Positions 1 through 6,034 of a DNA stretch of 6,474 nucleotides are shown here, piece by piece. The stretch covers positions 1 to 6,474 of the forward strand of contig JAGGSM010000181.1 of assembly GCA_021159105.1 (NCBI GenBank), in the 5' to 3' direction. The position numbers and the translations under genes were made by a program. The notes beneath the pieces are model-generated. The model was not told the DNA's origin, did no database searches, and saw nothing but the letters and a program-made list of their open reading frames with translations. Source of the DNA: Candidatus Bipolaricaulota bacterium (GTDB taxonomy: Bacteria > Bipolaricaulota > Bipolaricaulia > UBA7950 > UBA9294). Each line of letters begins with the position of its first letter. The stretch's first letter is position 1.

Positions 1-2
1 GG

Positions 3-101
3 CATGACATCTGGTCAGATGGAGAGCGCGAAATCGCCGTGCCGAGACACACCGAGATAAACGAGTACACAGCTAAGGCTATCCTGACGGAAGCCGAATG
101 A
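3..101 (+). CDS. hicA: HicA-family mRNA interferase toxin, C-terminal end only (5' end outside window)
   Basis: Reading from base 3 gives 32 codons ending at TGA 99-101. The peptide runs H-D-I-W-S-D-G, then I-A-V-P-R-H-T-E-I, and ends in a helix with A-K-A-I-L-T-E-A. The pattern of a strand, VPRH-x-EI, and then a terminal helix leading to IL is the usual C-terminus of HicA toxins. These are small double-stranded-RNA-binding-fold ribonucleases that cleave mRNA. The catalytic His lies in the N-terminal half and is outside the window, so activity cannot be judged. The call is supported by the HicB-type gene that follows directly: one possible hicB start (ATG 98) overlaps this stop as ATGA. The toxin-first order is the common one for HicAB. 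The fragment is short, so identification relies on the pattern plus the neighbour. Confidence 0.82.
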   Translation, partial: HDIWSDGEREIAVPRHTEINEYTAKAILTEAE

Positions 102-109
102 GGTGGATC

Positions 110-526
110 ATGAGATTCGAAGGAAGAGTGTTCAGATCAGGACGGTACTGGGCTGTCGAAGTGCCCATTCTTGGTGTCGTAACTCAAGGACGCACGAAGA
201 AGGAAGCTCTTGAGATGATCTCTGACGCCATTGAATCTCTTGTGAACGAGCCGAACTTCAAGGTCAAGGTCTTCCCTGGTAGAGGGGGATACTTCGAGGC
301 CGGTGCGAACGACGAAGCGAAGTTAACAGCTCTTCTTCTCCGTCGGGCTCGCACTAGGGCTGGATTGACGCTGTCAGAGGTCGCACACAGGCTCGGTTCC
401 GCATCGTTGAACTCGTATGCTCGCTACGAACAGGGCAGGTCCGTTCCCACAGTAGCAAAACTGAGCGAACTGCTCTCGGCACTGGAAACTGATAAGGATT
501 TCGTTCTCACAGAGAGTCGAGCCTGA
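110..526 (+). CDS. hicB: HicB-family antitoxin with C-terminal helix-turn-helix
   Basis: This is the antitoxin of a type II HicAB system. It binds and inhibits HicA and usually represses its own operon. Residues 1-60 are a HicB-like partial RNase H fold, with MRFEGRVF, W-A-V-E-V-P and TQGRTKKEALEMI, all typical of HicB. Residues 86-126 form an XRE-type helix-turn-helix (LTLSEVAHRLG, then YARYEQGRSVPT), which suggests operator binding. Length is 138 aa, normal for the HTH-bearing class. I chose ATG 110 because GAGGTGG sits a few bases upstream and family members often begin M-R-F-E-G. ATG 98, which overlaps the hicA stop, would add four residues (MRWI). No frameshift or missing motif is visible. 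The O-acetyltransferase gene follows within 40 bases, or within 2 if its TTG start is used, so read-through transcription is likely. Confidence 0.88.
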   Translation: MRFEGRVFRSGRYWAVEVPILGVVTQGRTKKEALEMISDAIESLVNEPNFKVKVFPGRGGYFEAGANDEAKLTALLLRRARTRAGLTLSEVAHRLGSASLNSYARYEQGRSVPTVAKLSELLSALETDKDFVLTESRA

Positions 527-564
527 TCTTGGAAGCCAAGCAAGATAGTGTAGCGAGCGACCAA

Positions 565-1140
565 ATGCTAACTGAGAAGGAGAAGATGCTCGCCGGCGAG
601 ATGTATGACGCCATGGATCCAGAGCTCGTTGCAGGGAGGCGACGGGCACGGGAGTTGTGCAAGGCGCTCAATAACTCCCATGATGCCGAGCGCGAGCTGC
701 GCAAAGGCATTCTGACAGAGCTGTTTGGAGGCATGGGTGATGCTGTCTGGATCGAGCCGCCCTTCTACTGCGATTACGGAACGAACATCGTTCTTGGAAG
801 CAACGTGTACTTCAACTTCAACTGCGTAATCCTGGATTCAGCATCCGTTACCATCGGTGACAACGCCATGTTCGGGCCAGCTGTACAGATCTACACAGCC
901 ACGCATCCGCTGGGTGCATCGCAGCGCCGCATGGGGCGGGAGTTCGCGCAAGGGATTGATATCGGCTCCGATGTCTGGGTCGGCGGGGGAGCGATAATCC
1001 TTCCAGGCGTGCACATAGGCGCTGCCTCAGTCATCGGCGCCGGCAGTGTGGTCACGAGCAACATCCCAGAGGGCGTGTTTGCAGCGGGGAATCCATGTCG
1101 GATAATTCGGCATATCGACGAAGTAGAAGGTCCCCTGTAA
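565..1140 (+). CDS. maa: Maltose/galactoside-type O-acetyltransferase (left-handed beta-helix)
   Basis: The product is a soluble acetyl-CoA-dependent sugar O-acetyltransferase of the Maa/LacA/NodL family, 191 aa from ATG 565 (E. coli Maa is about 183). Residues 1-55 carry the N-terminal Mac domain (TEKEKMLAGEMYDAMDPEL). From about residue 60 a hexapeptide-repeat left-handed beta-helix follows, with the family signatures FYCDYGTNI, HPL containing the catalytic His at 114, DVWVGGGAIILPGV, and IGAGSVVT followed by AAGNPCR. Everything needed for catalysis appears present. The true acceptor cannot be read from sequence: Maa-like proteins also modify lipochitooligosaccharides and cell-surface glycans. 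The start is uncertain. TTG 529 would add 12 residues and begins 2 bases after the hicB stop. ATG 586 has a closer AAGGAG but would remove the conserved TEKEKM. I favour 565 by family alignment. It is on the same strand as hicAB and possibly co-transcribed. Confidence 0.87.
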   Translation: MLTEKEKMLAGEMYDAMDPELVAGRRRARELCKALNNSHDAERELRKGILTELFGGMGDAVWIEPPFYCDYGTNIVLGSNVYFNFNCVILDSASVTIGDNAMFGPAVQIYTATHPLGASQRRMGREFAQGIDIGSDVWVGGGAIILPGVHIGAASVIGAGSVVTSNIPEGVFAAGNPCRIIRHIDEVEGPL

Positions 1141-1222
1141 TGGGGGAGCTTCAGACGGCGTATCAGCAGGCCTTGTGAGAAGCACGCCCAAGGGCAGGCG
1201 AGAGATCAATCCCTACAGGGGA
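1131..1222. repeat. 9-bp inverted repeat bracketing the gap before deoD
   Basis: TCCCCTGTA at 1131-1139 (the last codons of the acetyltransferase gene) is exactly complementary to TACAGGGGA at 1214-1222, just upstream of the deoD ribosome binding site. In RNA the arms would enclose 74 nt. A shorter alternative pairs TCCCC 1131-1135 with GGGGA 1143-1147. No T-run follows either, so this is not an intrinsic terminator of standard form. It could be a regulatory fold or an operator half-site pair, or chance. Confidence 0.25.
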
Positions 1223-1225
1223 CTG

Positions 1226-1233
1226 AAGGAGGT
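1226..1233 (+). promoter_or_regulatory. Strong ribosome binding site of deoD
   Basis: AAGGAGGT is a full match to the anti-Shine-Dalgarno and lies 5 bases before GTG 1239. It settles the start of the nucleoside phosphorylase on a GTG rather than on an internal ATG, and keeps His4 in the protein. Confidence 0.75.
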
Positions 1234-1238
1234 GTCAG

Positions 1239-1940
1239 GTGAGCACACATATTGGCGCAAGGGAAGGGCAGATCGCTCCAACCGTCCTTCTGCCGGGAGA
1301 CCCGCTACGGGCTAAGTATTTTGCGGAGAAGATGCTGAAAGACGCTGTTTGCTTCAACGAGGTCCGCGGGATGCTTGGCTACACCGGCCTCTACGGGGAC
1401 AAGCGGGTATCGATCATGGGTAGCGGGATGGGGATTCCGAGCTTGTCCATCTACGTGAACGAGCTCGTGAGCGAATACCACGTGAAGACGTTGATCCGCA
1501 TCGGAACGTGCGGGGCAATCCAGCCACATCTGAAGATCGGCGACATCATCCTGGCCATGGCCACCTCGACGGACTCAAGCATCAACAGGCTCCGCTTCTC
1601 CGGGATGGATTACGCACCGACTGCGAGCTTCTATCTTCTACGCAGGGCCTACGAGGAAGCACAGCTCCGCGCGGTCAACGCGCACGTGGGAGGCGTCCTC
1701 TCCTCGGATACGTTCTACGAAGACGATCCCGAGTGGTGGAAGAGGTGGGCAGCGTACGGGGTGCTCGCTGTTGAGATGGAGACGGCCGGGCTGTACACCC
1801 TCGCCGCCAAGCTCGGCGTCGATGCCCTCTCCATACTGACCGTGAGCGACTGTATCGTAACCGGCGAGAGCGCGACCGCACAGCAGCGTGAGCGCGATTT
1901 CCCTGTGATGGCTGAAATAGCCTTGGAGGTCGCGCCGTAG
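1239..1940 (+). CDS. deoD: Purine-nucleoside phosphorylase, DeoD (hexameric, NP-I) type
   Basis: This cytosolic enzyme cleaves purine (deoxy)nucleosides with phosphate to free base and (deoxy)ribose-1-phosphate. It is 233 aa, close to E. coli DeoD (239). Key residues fall almost on E. coli numbering: His4 (reaches into the neighbouring subunit's phosphate site), G20-D21 and R24 in LLPGDPLRAKY, R43, R87 in RIGTCGA, F159-Y160, the ribose-binding E179-M180-E181 in EMETAGLY, the catalytic D204 in TVSD, and R217. Position 90 is Thr where E. coli has Ser, a conservative change at a phosphate contact. The residue after D204 is Cys rather than the His of E. coli, which might shift base preference. 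The GTG start is fixed by AAGGAGGT. The gene ends 13 bases from the stop of the convergent hydrolase remnant, with no clear terminator between. It probably belongs to purine salvage or nucleoside catabolism. Confidence 0.95.
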   Translation: MSTHIGAREGQIAPTVLLPGDPLRAKYFAEKMLKDAVCFNEVRGMLGYTGLYGDKRVSIMGSGMGIPSLSIYVNELVSEYHVKTLIRIGTCGAIQPHLKIGDIILAMATSTDSSINRLRFSGMDYAPTASFYLLRRAYEEAQLRAVNAHVGGVLSSDTFYEDDPEWWKRWAAYGVLAVEMETAGLYTLAAKLGVDALSILTVSDCIVTGESATAQQRERDFPVMAEIALEVAP

Positions 1941-1953
1941 TGTTCGGCATCGC

Positions 1954-2523
1954 CTATGACGTGTTAACGATGATCTCGTGCATCTTCCACGAGGGATCCC
2001 AAGCGCCATCGGCCATGTTGGAGAGGATGATAAGATTGATGTCTTGGTCGAAGAAGTACCGCATGACCGCGCTCACTCCGGCGTTGTAGCCTTCCTTCTG
2101 GCAGCATACGACGTGCCCGTTTGGCTCTACGTAGAACCACATTCCCGTGCCATACCTCATTTCCCATCCATCGCGATCCCGATAGTGGATCTGTGGGGAG
2201 AAGAACAGCCGCGTGCTTCCCGGGGACAGAAGAAGGCCATTCTTGACCGAGCGCAGGAAGCGATCGAGGTCGACGGCGGTCACGTGAGCGCCGCTGTCCG
2301 GTGATCCGATGGGCGGGAAGGAGTAGATGTTCTTCTTCCATCCCAGTAACGTTCCGTCTTTACTTCTGATAGGATCGCACCCCTCGGCAACATTCACAGT
2401 GCAGTATTCCATGTTGAAGAAGTCAGAGTCTTTCATGCCTGCCGGCAGGAACACGTGTTGACGCACATAGTCACGGTATGTCATGTTCGACGCGCGCTCG
2501 ATCATCAGGCCGAGCGCCCCCAC
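1954..2523 (-). pseudogene. Serine hydrolase (beta-lactamase/PBP4 fold), C-terminal half only
   Basis: The minus-strand frame encodes about 190 aa of a class C beta-lactamase-like serine hydrolase (Pfam Beta-lactamase type). It begins at GALGLMIERAS, which in complete proteins follows the YxN motif. It continues through Y-R-D-Y-V-R, LPAGM (the usual PxGM-T), a SPDSGAHVTAVDLDRFL segment, YGTGMWF, a KEG triad that fits the third motif (K/H-x-G), and ends with IILSNMADG. The first half, with the nucleophile motif SxxK and YxN, is absent, so the product cannot be catalytic. Upstream of codon GTG 2521-2523 the same frame gives unrelated sequence (for example CDGHRPVCGQHR), and no ribosome binding site precedes it. 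Instead the DNA reads into a membrane-protein gene in another frame. I infer that a deletion removed the 5' half. The 3' end at TAG 1954-1956 appears natural. It might still be translated as a fragment by coupling. Confidence 0.75.
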
Positions 2524-2714
2524 GGTCGATTGGTCAGCAGTCCGGTGCTGCCCACAAACAGGCCGATGGCCGTCGCAAACTCAGCGACCAGGTGGAAGCG
2601 GATGCGTAATGGTTCAGTCTTCAGTTCTGGAACCTGCCCAGTTGCAAGAAACATGATCCACTGGCCTATCATTCCAGTGCCAACGACTAGGGCTACAATG
2701 GATGCAAAGATCAT
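2505..2714 (-). CDS. Small two-helix membrane protein, probably the truncated 5' part of a longer gene
   Basis: Sixty-nine residues start at the ATG complementary to 2712-2714, preceded by GGGAGG (2721-2726) at a 6-base spacing, so the start looks real. Residues 2-24 (IFASIVALVVGTGMIGQWIMF) and about 40-61 (AEFATAIGLFVGSTGLL) are hydrophobic and probably membrane-spanning. Between them is a polar loop with PELKTEPLRIRFH. After TNRPWGR the frame reaches TGA at 2505-2507, inside DNA that codes, in another frame, for the serine hydrolase remnant. The abrupt end just after the second helix, at the point where hydrolase homology begins, suggests that the original gene was longer and lost its 3' part. 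I do not recognise the family with certainty and assign no function. If the short form is natural, it would overlap the hydrolase frame by 19 bases. Confidence 0.55.
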   Translation of the reverse strand: MIFASIVALVVGTGMIGQWIMFLATGQVPELKTEPLRIRFHLVAEFATAIGLFVGSTGLLTNRPWGRSA

Positions 2715-2976
2715 AATAGTCCTCCCATGCTTAACTTGATTAGCACTCCCTTAATAGGAAGAGTATACCTCAATAATCCAATGCTACCCTAACGGAAGGC
2801 GTTTGCGTGGGCGAAGATGCGTGGCTGGTTGCAGCTTGCCTTTGCGGATGCCTTGCCTCGATTGGGAAGACCGTCGCTTCTTGCTATCTGTGGCAAGGGG
2901 CACTAAGCTCCTGAAAAGTACGTGGGACTGCTGTGACATTTAACGATTCTAATATTGCTTAGAGAAGGAGGAATCC
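2715..2976. other. Divergent intergenic region between the membrane-protein gene and the TrpF-like gene
   Basis: About 260 bases with no gene I can support. It must hold promoters for two divergent units. On the plus strand I see TTGGGA-17-TATCTG (listed separately) and AAGGAGG before GTG 2977. On the minus strand a TATACT box (complement of 2764-2769) lies about 50 bases upstream of the membrane-protein start, with no convincing -35. The part from 2790 to 2915 has a 35-codon GTG frame that I do not call as a gene. No tRNA, terminator with a T-run, or repeat was seen. Confidence 0.5.
2862..2890 (+). promoter_or_regulatory. Candidate sigma-70-type promoter for the TrpF-like/PfkB pair
   Basis: TTGGGA (2862-2867) and TATCTG (2885-2890) are separated by 17 bases. 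A TGC at 2882-2884 gives an extended -10 form. The first A/G residues suitable for initiation lie near 2897, leaving an untranslated leader of about 80 bases before GTG 2977. The -35 matches the consensus at only three or four positions, so this is tentative. Confidence 0.33.
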
Positions 2977-3654
2977 GTGAAAATCCAGATCTACACTATG
3001 CAAACTGTCGATGAAGCTCGGGCTGTGGCCGCGCTAGGTGTTGACCATGTTGGAGTGACCCCCAGCGATTCAGGTCTGCCCGGTGAGGTGAACTTCACAA
3101 CAGCGCGGGCAATTGTGGATGCAGTCCGCAATTTGGCTGTCAGTGTCGCCCTGTCTGTGGATTCAGATCTGGATGCAATCGAGACGATGGTACGAGCAGT
3201 CCGTCCCGATATCCTACATCTATGCGGACTCAAGAACTCTCTCCCTCCCGATGCAGTGCGTACTCTGCGGGAGCGCCTGCCCAACGTACCGATAATGCAG
3301 GCCGTCTCCATTACCGGACCGGAGGCACTCGATGTTGCCTTGGCATACCAGGACGTAGCCGACTACCTCATTCTGGATAGTCAGGCTCCGGACATCGCCG
3401 GTATCGGCGCGTCTGGAATGACCCATGATTGGAGCATCAGTCGGGAGATCGTGCAACAGGTGAAGATACCAGTCATCTTGGCGGGGGGCTTGTCGCCGGA
3501 GAACGTAGCCGAGGCAATCAGAGTGGTGCAGCCTTGGGGCGTGGACTCGCTCACACACACAAACCGCGTACTACCAGGTGGTGGCTTTCGCAAGGACCTT
3601 GACCGCATCCGTCAATTTGTGATGGCTGCCCGCGAGGCATGGCGCAAGATATGA
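2977..3654 (+). CDS. TrpF-like (phosphoribosylanthranilate isomerase fold) protein lacking the catalytic Cys
   Basis: The 225-aa product is a single-domain (beta/alpha)8 barrel that aligns along its length with TrpF, the isomerase of tryptophan synthesis. Family features kept are LILD (Asp134, the place of the TrpF general acid), G-x-T-H-DWS near 147-153, the phosphate-binding V-I-L-A-G-G-L-S-P-E-N at 166-176, and Asp190 in GVDS. However, the first strand reads QIYTMQT where TrpF has K-I-C-G-x-T, so the catalytic Cys is Tyr6. The Arg of the KSxRxxS loop is missing (GEVNF), QLHG is HLCG, and VSSGVE is replaced by SLTHTNR (191-197). I infer a paralogue that binds a phosphorylated sugar-like ligand but does not catalyse the TrpF reaction. 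GTG 2977 is supported by AAGGAGG upstream. The stop overlaps the PfkB kinase start (ATGA), and no trp genes are nearby. Automated annotation as trpF would mislead. Confidence 0.8.
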   Translation: MKIQIYTMQTVDEARAVAALGVDHVGVTPSDSGLPGEVNFTTARAIVDAVRNLAVSVALSVDSDLDAIETMVRAVRPDILHLCGLKNSLPPDAVRTLRERLPNVPIMQAVSITGPEALDVALAYQDVADYLILDSQAPDIAGIGASGMTHDWSISREIVQQVKIPVILAGGLSPENVAEAIRVVQPWGVDSLTHTNRVLPGGGFRKDLDRIRQFVMAAREAWRKI

Positions 3655-4601
3655 TGAGATCACACGTGGTAGTCCTTGGTGACGCGTGTGTGGACATGGT
3701 CATTCGCTTGCCGGATCGCACACGAGGCACACCTGACCTGACAAACTCTCTTCCTCAGTTGCATGGCGGCGGATCGGCGGCGAATGTAGCCGTAGGATTG
3801 GTGCGGCTTGGTGTGGCAGTAGTGATGGTGGCCGCGGTGGGGGATGATGGGTACGGCCGGTGGGTGAAGGAGGATCTTGTCCGCGAAGGTGTGGATGTGC
3901 AGGGGATCTGTACGATCCACGATGCGTTTACCCCGATGGTGATGGCGCTTATTGAACCAGATGGGGAACGGCTAGTCGTCGCTTGGCCGCCGGAAGGTGG
4001 CGCGCATCTGCAGCTGACGCCAGACGCTGTCGATTGGACATCGATAGAATCAGCTTCTTGGCTGCACACGACCGGGATGTGTCTTCGGGCGTCACCAGCC
4101 CGCGAGGCTACTCTGCGCGCAATGCAGCTTGCGCGCAAGATAGGGGTGAAAGTGTCCATTGATCTCAACCTGCGCCTGGAATCATGGGACTTGGATGAAC
4201 AGACCCGAAGTGAGTTCGAGCGGGCGATCGAGTTGTCGGATGTTGTCTTCGGGAACGCGAAGGAAGAGATCATGCCCATGGCGCGTTCCGAGTCAGTAGA
4301 GGCTGCAGTCCACTTGCTCTGTAACGGTGAACGCATAATCGTTGCAAGGCAGGGTGACAGAGGGGCGCTGGTAGCCACACCGAAGGAGACGTTTCACGCT
4401 CCTGCTTTCCACACACAGGTTGTGGACACGCTTGGTGCGGGGGATGCTTTTGACGGTGGTTTCATCGCAGCATGTCTGGCTAAGGTTGACGCAAGGGAGG
4501 CGGCGCGGTGGGGAAACGCGGTTGCCGCCCTGAAGATCGGTCGGGTTGGTGCGCGAGGCCTGCCTTCCCTGGAAGACCTGAAACAGATGTTGGGACATTG
4601 A
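3651..4601 (+). CDS. PfkB/ribokinase-family carbohydrate (or nucleoside) kinase
   Basis: This cytosolic ATP-dependent kinase of the ribokinase superfamily is 316 aa from ATG 3651, a normal length. Residue 5 onward gives the first strand VVVLGDACVDM. GGGSAANVAVGLVRLG (39-54) is PfkB signature 1 with the substrate-binding Gly-rich stretch. GDDGYG (64-69) follows, then DLNLR (171-175), NAKEE (202-206, the usual N-x-x-E), and DTLGAGDAFDGGF (259-271) as signature 2 with the catalytic base Asp265 and the anion hole G-A-G-D. All catalytic parts are present. The substrate is not readable: ribose, 2-keto-3-deoxygluconate, fructose-phosphates and nucleosides are all used in this family. ATG 3651 overlaps the TGA of the TrpF-like gene (ATGA), which suggests translational coupling. 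ATG 3639 would add four residues but sits only one base from a GAGG. The overlap implies that both proteins act in the same pathway. Confidence 0.9.
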   Translation: MMRSHVVVLGDACVDMVIRLPDRTRGTPDLTNSLPQLHGGGSAANVAVGLVRLGVAVVMVAAVGDDGYGRWVKEDLVREGVDVQGICTIHDAFTPMVMALIEPDGERLVVAWPPEGGAHLQLTPDAVDWTSIESASWLHTTGMCLRASPAREATLRAMQLARKIGVKVSIDLNLRLESWDLDEQTRSEFERAIELSDVVFGNAKEEIMPMARSESVEAAVHLLCNGERIIVARQGDRGALVATPKETFHAPAFHTQVVDTLGAGDAFDGGFIAACLAKVDAREAARWGNAVAALKIGRVGARGLPSLEDLKQMLGH

Positions 4602-4895
4602 GGAAGCGTTCACCGAACAATATGTTCGCAACCCCGAATCCGGGAACTGGCCAAGGGCCGTCGGATCGTACTTGCTGACCTGGTCTGATATCATCTGAGG
4701 GCAAACAGGTTCGGGATCGAGCCCTCTTCGATGGATTCGGGACAAGATCCTCTGACCCAGCGTGTTCACTCTGTTGTAGCTGGCCCGCTCGCGAAGGTGC
4801 TCAGGCTGCACTCCTCAAGCGAAGAGACTTAGATGGGATGTTCCATCACTTGGGGCTTTGCGTGCGGCTCTCGGCAATCCTACAATGGAATGGTC
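4602..4895. other. Gap between the kinase and transporter genes, with short open-frame remnants
   Basis: No complete gene is supported here. One plus frame (4600-4695) reads protein-like from DIEEAFTEQYVRN through NWPRAVGSYLLTW to a TGA. Another runs open from 4689 to TAG 4830-4832. They lie in different frames without good starts. They might be debris of a decayed gene or chance. The CCCGAATCCGGG palindrome near 4634 and the GGGC/GCCC pairs near 4700-4724 lack T-runs, so I call no terminator. No convincing promoter for the transporter gene was found. Confidence 0.4.
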
Positions 4896-6011
4896 ATGCG
4901 TATCATTCGAAGGAGCGGCAAACACGCGCATCAACCAGTTATCGACGCTCTTCTTGCAGCGGCACTATTCGGGGTGAGCGCTCCCTTGGCCAAGCTGCTA
5001 TTGGGGTCGGTCGAGCCAATACCCCTTGCCGCGCTCCTCTACCTTGGAGCCGGTCTGGGTGTTGTCTCTTATATCATTTGGGCACGCGTCTCTACGACAA
5101 GTGAGCGCAGCGAGGCGGGGCTCGATCGCGGAGATCTGCCCTGGTTGGCGGCGGCAATCTTGGCCGGAGGGGTGGTCGCTCCAATTCTTCTCCTCTACGG
5201 ATTGCGTGCAACCCCGGCGGCCACGACCGCTTTGCTTCTGAACTTCGAGGTTGTTGCCACAGGGGTGATTGCCGCACTTCTGTTTCGCGAATTCATTGGG
5301 CGATGGACTTGGGTGGCAATTGCAGCTGTTACCGCAGGGAGTATCCTTCTGACACTCAATCTCTCGGGTAGATGGGGAATTTCGACGGGAGCACTGCTGG
5401 TTGCTGCCGCCTGTTTGATGTGGGGGCTCGACAACAACCTGACGCGCCACATCTCCCTGAAGGACCCCAAGCGGATTGTTGCGATCAAGGGGCTGGTAGC
5501 AGGAGGTTTCTCGGCGGTGCTGGCAGTTGCGCTCGGAAGGCCCTTTCCAGGAGTGAGGTACATTCTGTTGGGGCTTCTGCTGGGCAGCGTGAGCTACGGG
5601 ATCAGCATCGTCCTATTCGTTCGCGCCCTGAGGCACCTGGGAGCTGCACGCACTGGAGCTCTGTTCGGTATGGCACCGTTCATCGGAGCAGCAATCTCTC
5701 TCGTGGTCTTTCGTGACCTTCCGACGCTTTCGTTCTTCCTGTCGTTGCCTCTTTTAGGAATTGGTGCGGGGATTCTCTTCTCCGAGCGACATAGACACCC
5801 ACACGCACATCAACTGCTGATGCATACGCACGCTCACACACACGACGATGGCCATCATGAGCACACGCATGCACGAGAGATCCCCCTCGACCATCAACAT
5901 TCCCATCAGCATGTTCACGTGCCGACGACCCACACGCATTCCCATCGCCCAGATATTCATCATCGCCATGCACACAAGCCCTCAGTAGAAAATACGATTT
6001 CGGATACTTGA
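4896..6011 (+). CDS. EamA/DMT-family membrane transporter with long His-rich C-terminal tail
   Basis: From ATG 4896 the protein is 371 aa. Residues 14-295 contain about ten hydrophobic segments arranged as two EamA repeats: the first from DALLAAALFGVSAPLAK to about 157 (AAVTAGSILLTLNL), the second from GALLVAAACLMWGLDNNL to LLGIGAGILFSE. This is the usual architecture of 10-TM drug/metabolite exporters. Residues 296-371 form a soluble tail with 24 His in 76 residues, mostly as H-x-H and HH (for example HTHAHTHDDGHHEHTH and PDIHHRHAH). Such tails are typical of Ni, Co or Zn handling proteins, so metal export or metal sensing is a reasonable inference, though EamA substrates are rarely predictable. 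Upstream in-frame starts at 4833 and 4890 exist. The 21 residues added by 4833 are not membrane-like or family-like, and GGAA at 4888 favours 4890/4896 only weakly. It appears to be a single-gene unit. Confidence 0.88.
   Translation: MRIIRRSGKHAHQPVIDALLAAALFGVSAPLAKLLLGSVEPIPLAALLYLGAGLGVVSYIIWARVSTTSERSEAGLDRGDLPWLAAAILAGGVVAPILLLYGLRATPAATTALLLNFEVVATGVIAALLFREFIGRWTWVAIAAVTAGSILLTLNLSGRWGISTGALLVAAACLMWGLDNNLTRHISLKDPKRIVAIKGLVAGGFSAVLAVALGRPFPGVRYILLGLLLGSVSYGISIVLFVRALRHLGAARTGALFGMAPFIGAAISLVVFRDLPTLSFFLSLPLLGIGAGILFSERHRHPHAHQLLMHTHAHTHDDGHHEHTHAREIPLDHQHSHQHVHVPTTHTHSHRPDIHHRHAHKPSVENTISDT
5781..6008 (+). other. His-rich, low-complexity coding segment (transporter tail)
   Basis: Codons CAC/CAT recur at nearly every second position, making the DNA a loose CACACG/CATCAC repeat. 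Twenty-four of 76 residues are His, with Asp and Glu interspersed. The tail begins right after the last membrane helix and ends with the non-His stretch KPSVENTISDT. Low complexity here could favour length changes by slippage between strains. Confidence 0.85.
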
Positions 6012-6034
6012 TGCTGGAGATCACCGAGTATCTC

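Noticed and set aside
1140..1178. 12-codon ATG frame overlapping the acetyltransferase stop
   Set aside because: Too short, no ribosome binding site, no feature of interest.
1978..2304. 108-codon plus-strand open frame
   Set aside because: Antisense to the serine-hydrolase remnant, which has clear family motifs. No start signal.
2807..2914. 35-codon GTG frame with several Cys and a GGAAGG upstream
   Set aside because: Short, no recognisable family, and it overlaps the candidate promoter of the TrpF-like gene. Coding support is insufficient.
2977..3654. Annotation as authentic trpF
   Set aside because: The catalytic Cys and the ligand-binding Arg are replaced, and no tryptophan genes are nearby.
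3755..4378. 207-codon minus-strand open frame
   Set aside because: Entirely antisense to the PfkB kinase gene. Ser/Arg/Thr-rich sequence is the expected shadow of a GC-biased gene.
4293..4811. 172-codon minus-strand open frame
   Set aside because: Mostly antisense to the kinase gene, with no ribosome binding site and a composition rich in Arg, Ser and Pro typical of shadow frames.
5781..6008. CRISPR or tandem repeat array suggested by recurring CACACG/CATCAC units
   Set aside because: Units are irregular and explained by His codons in a continuous reading frame.
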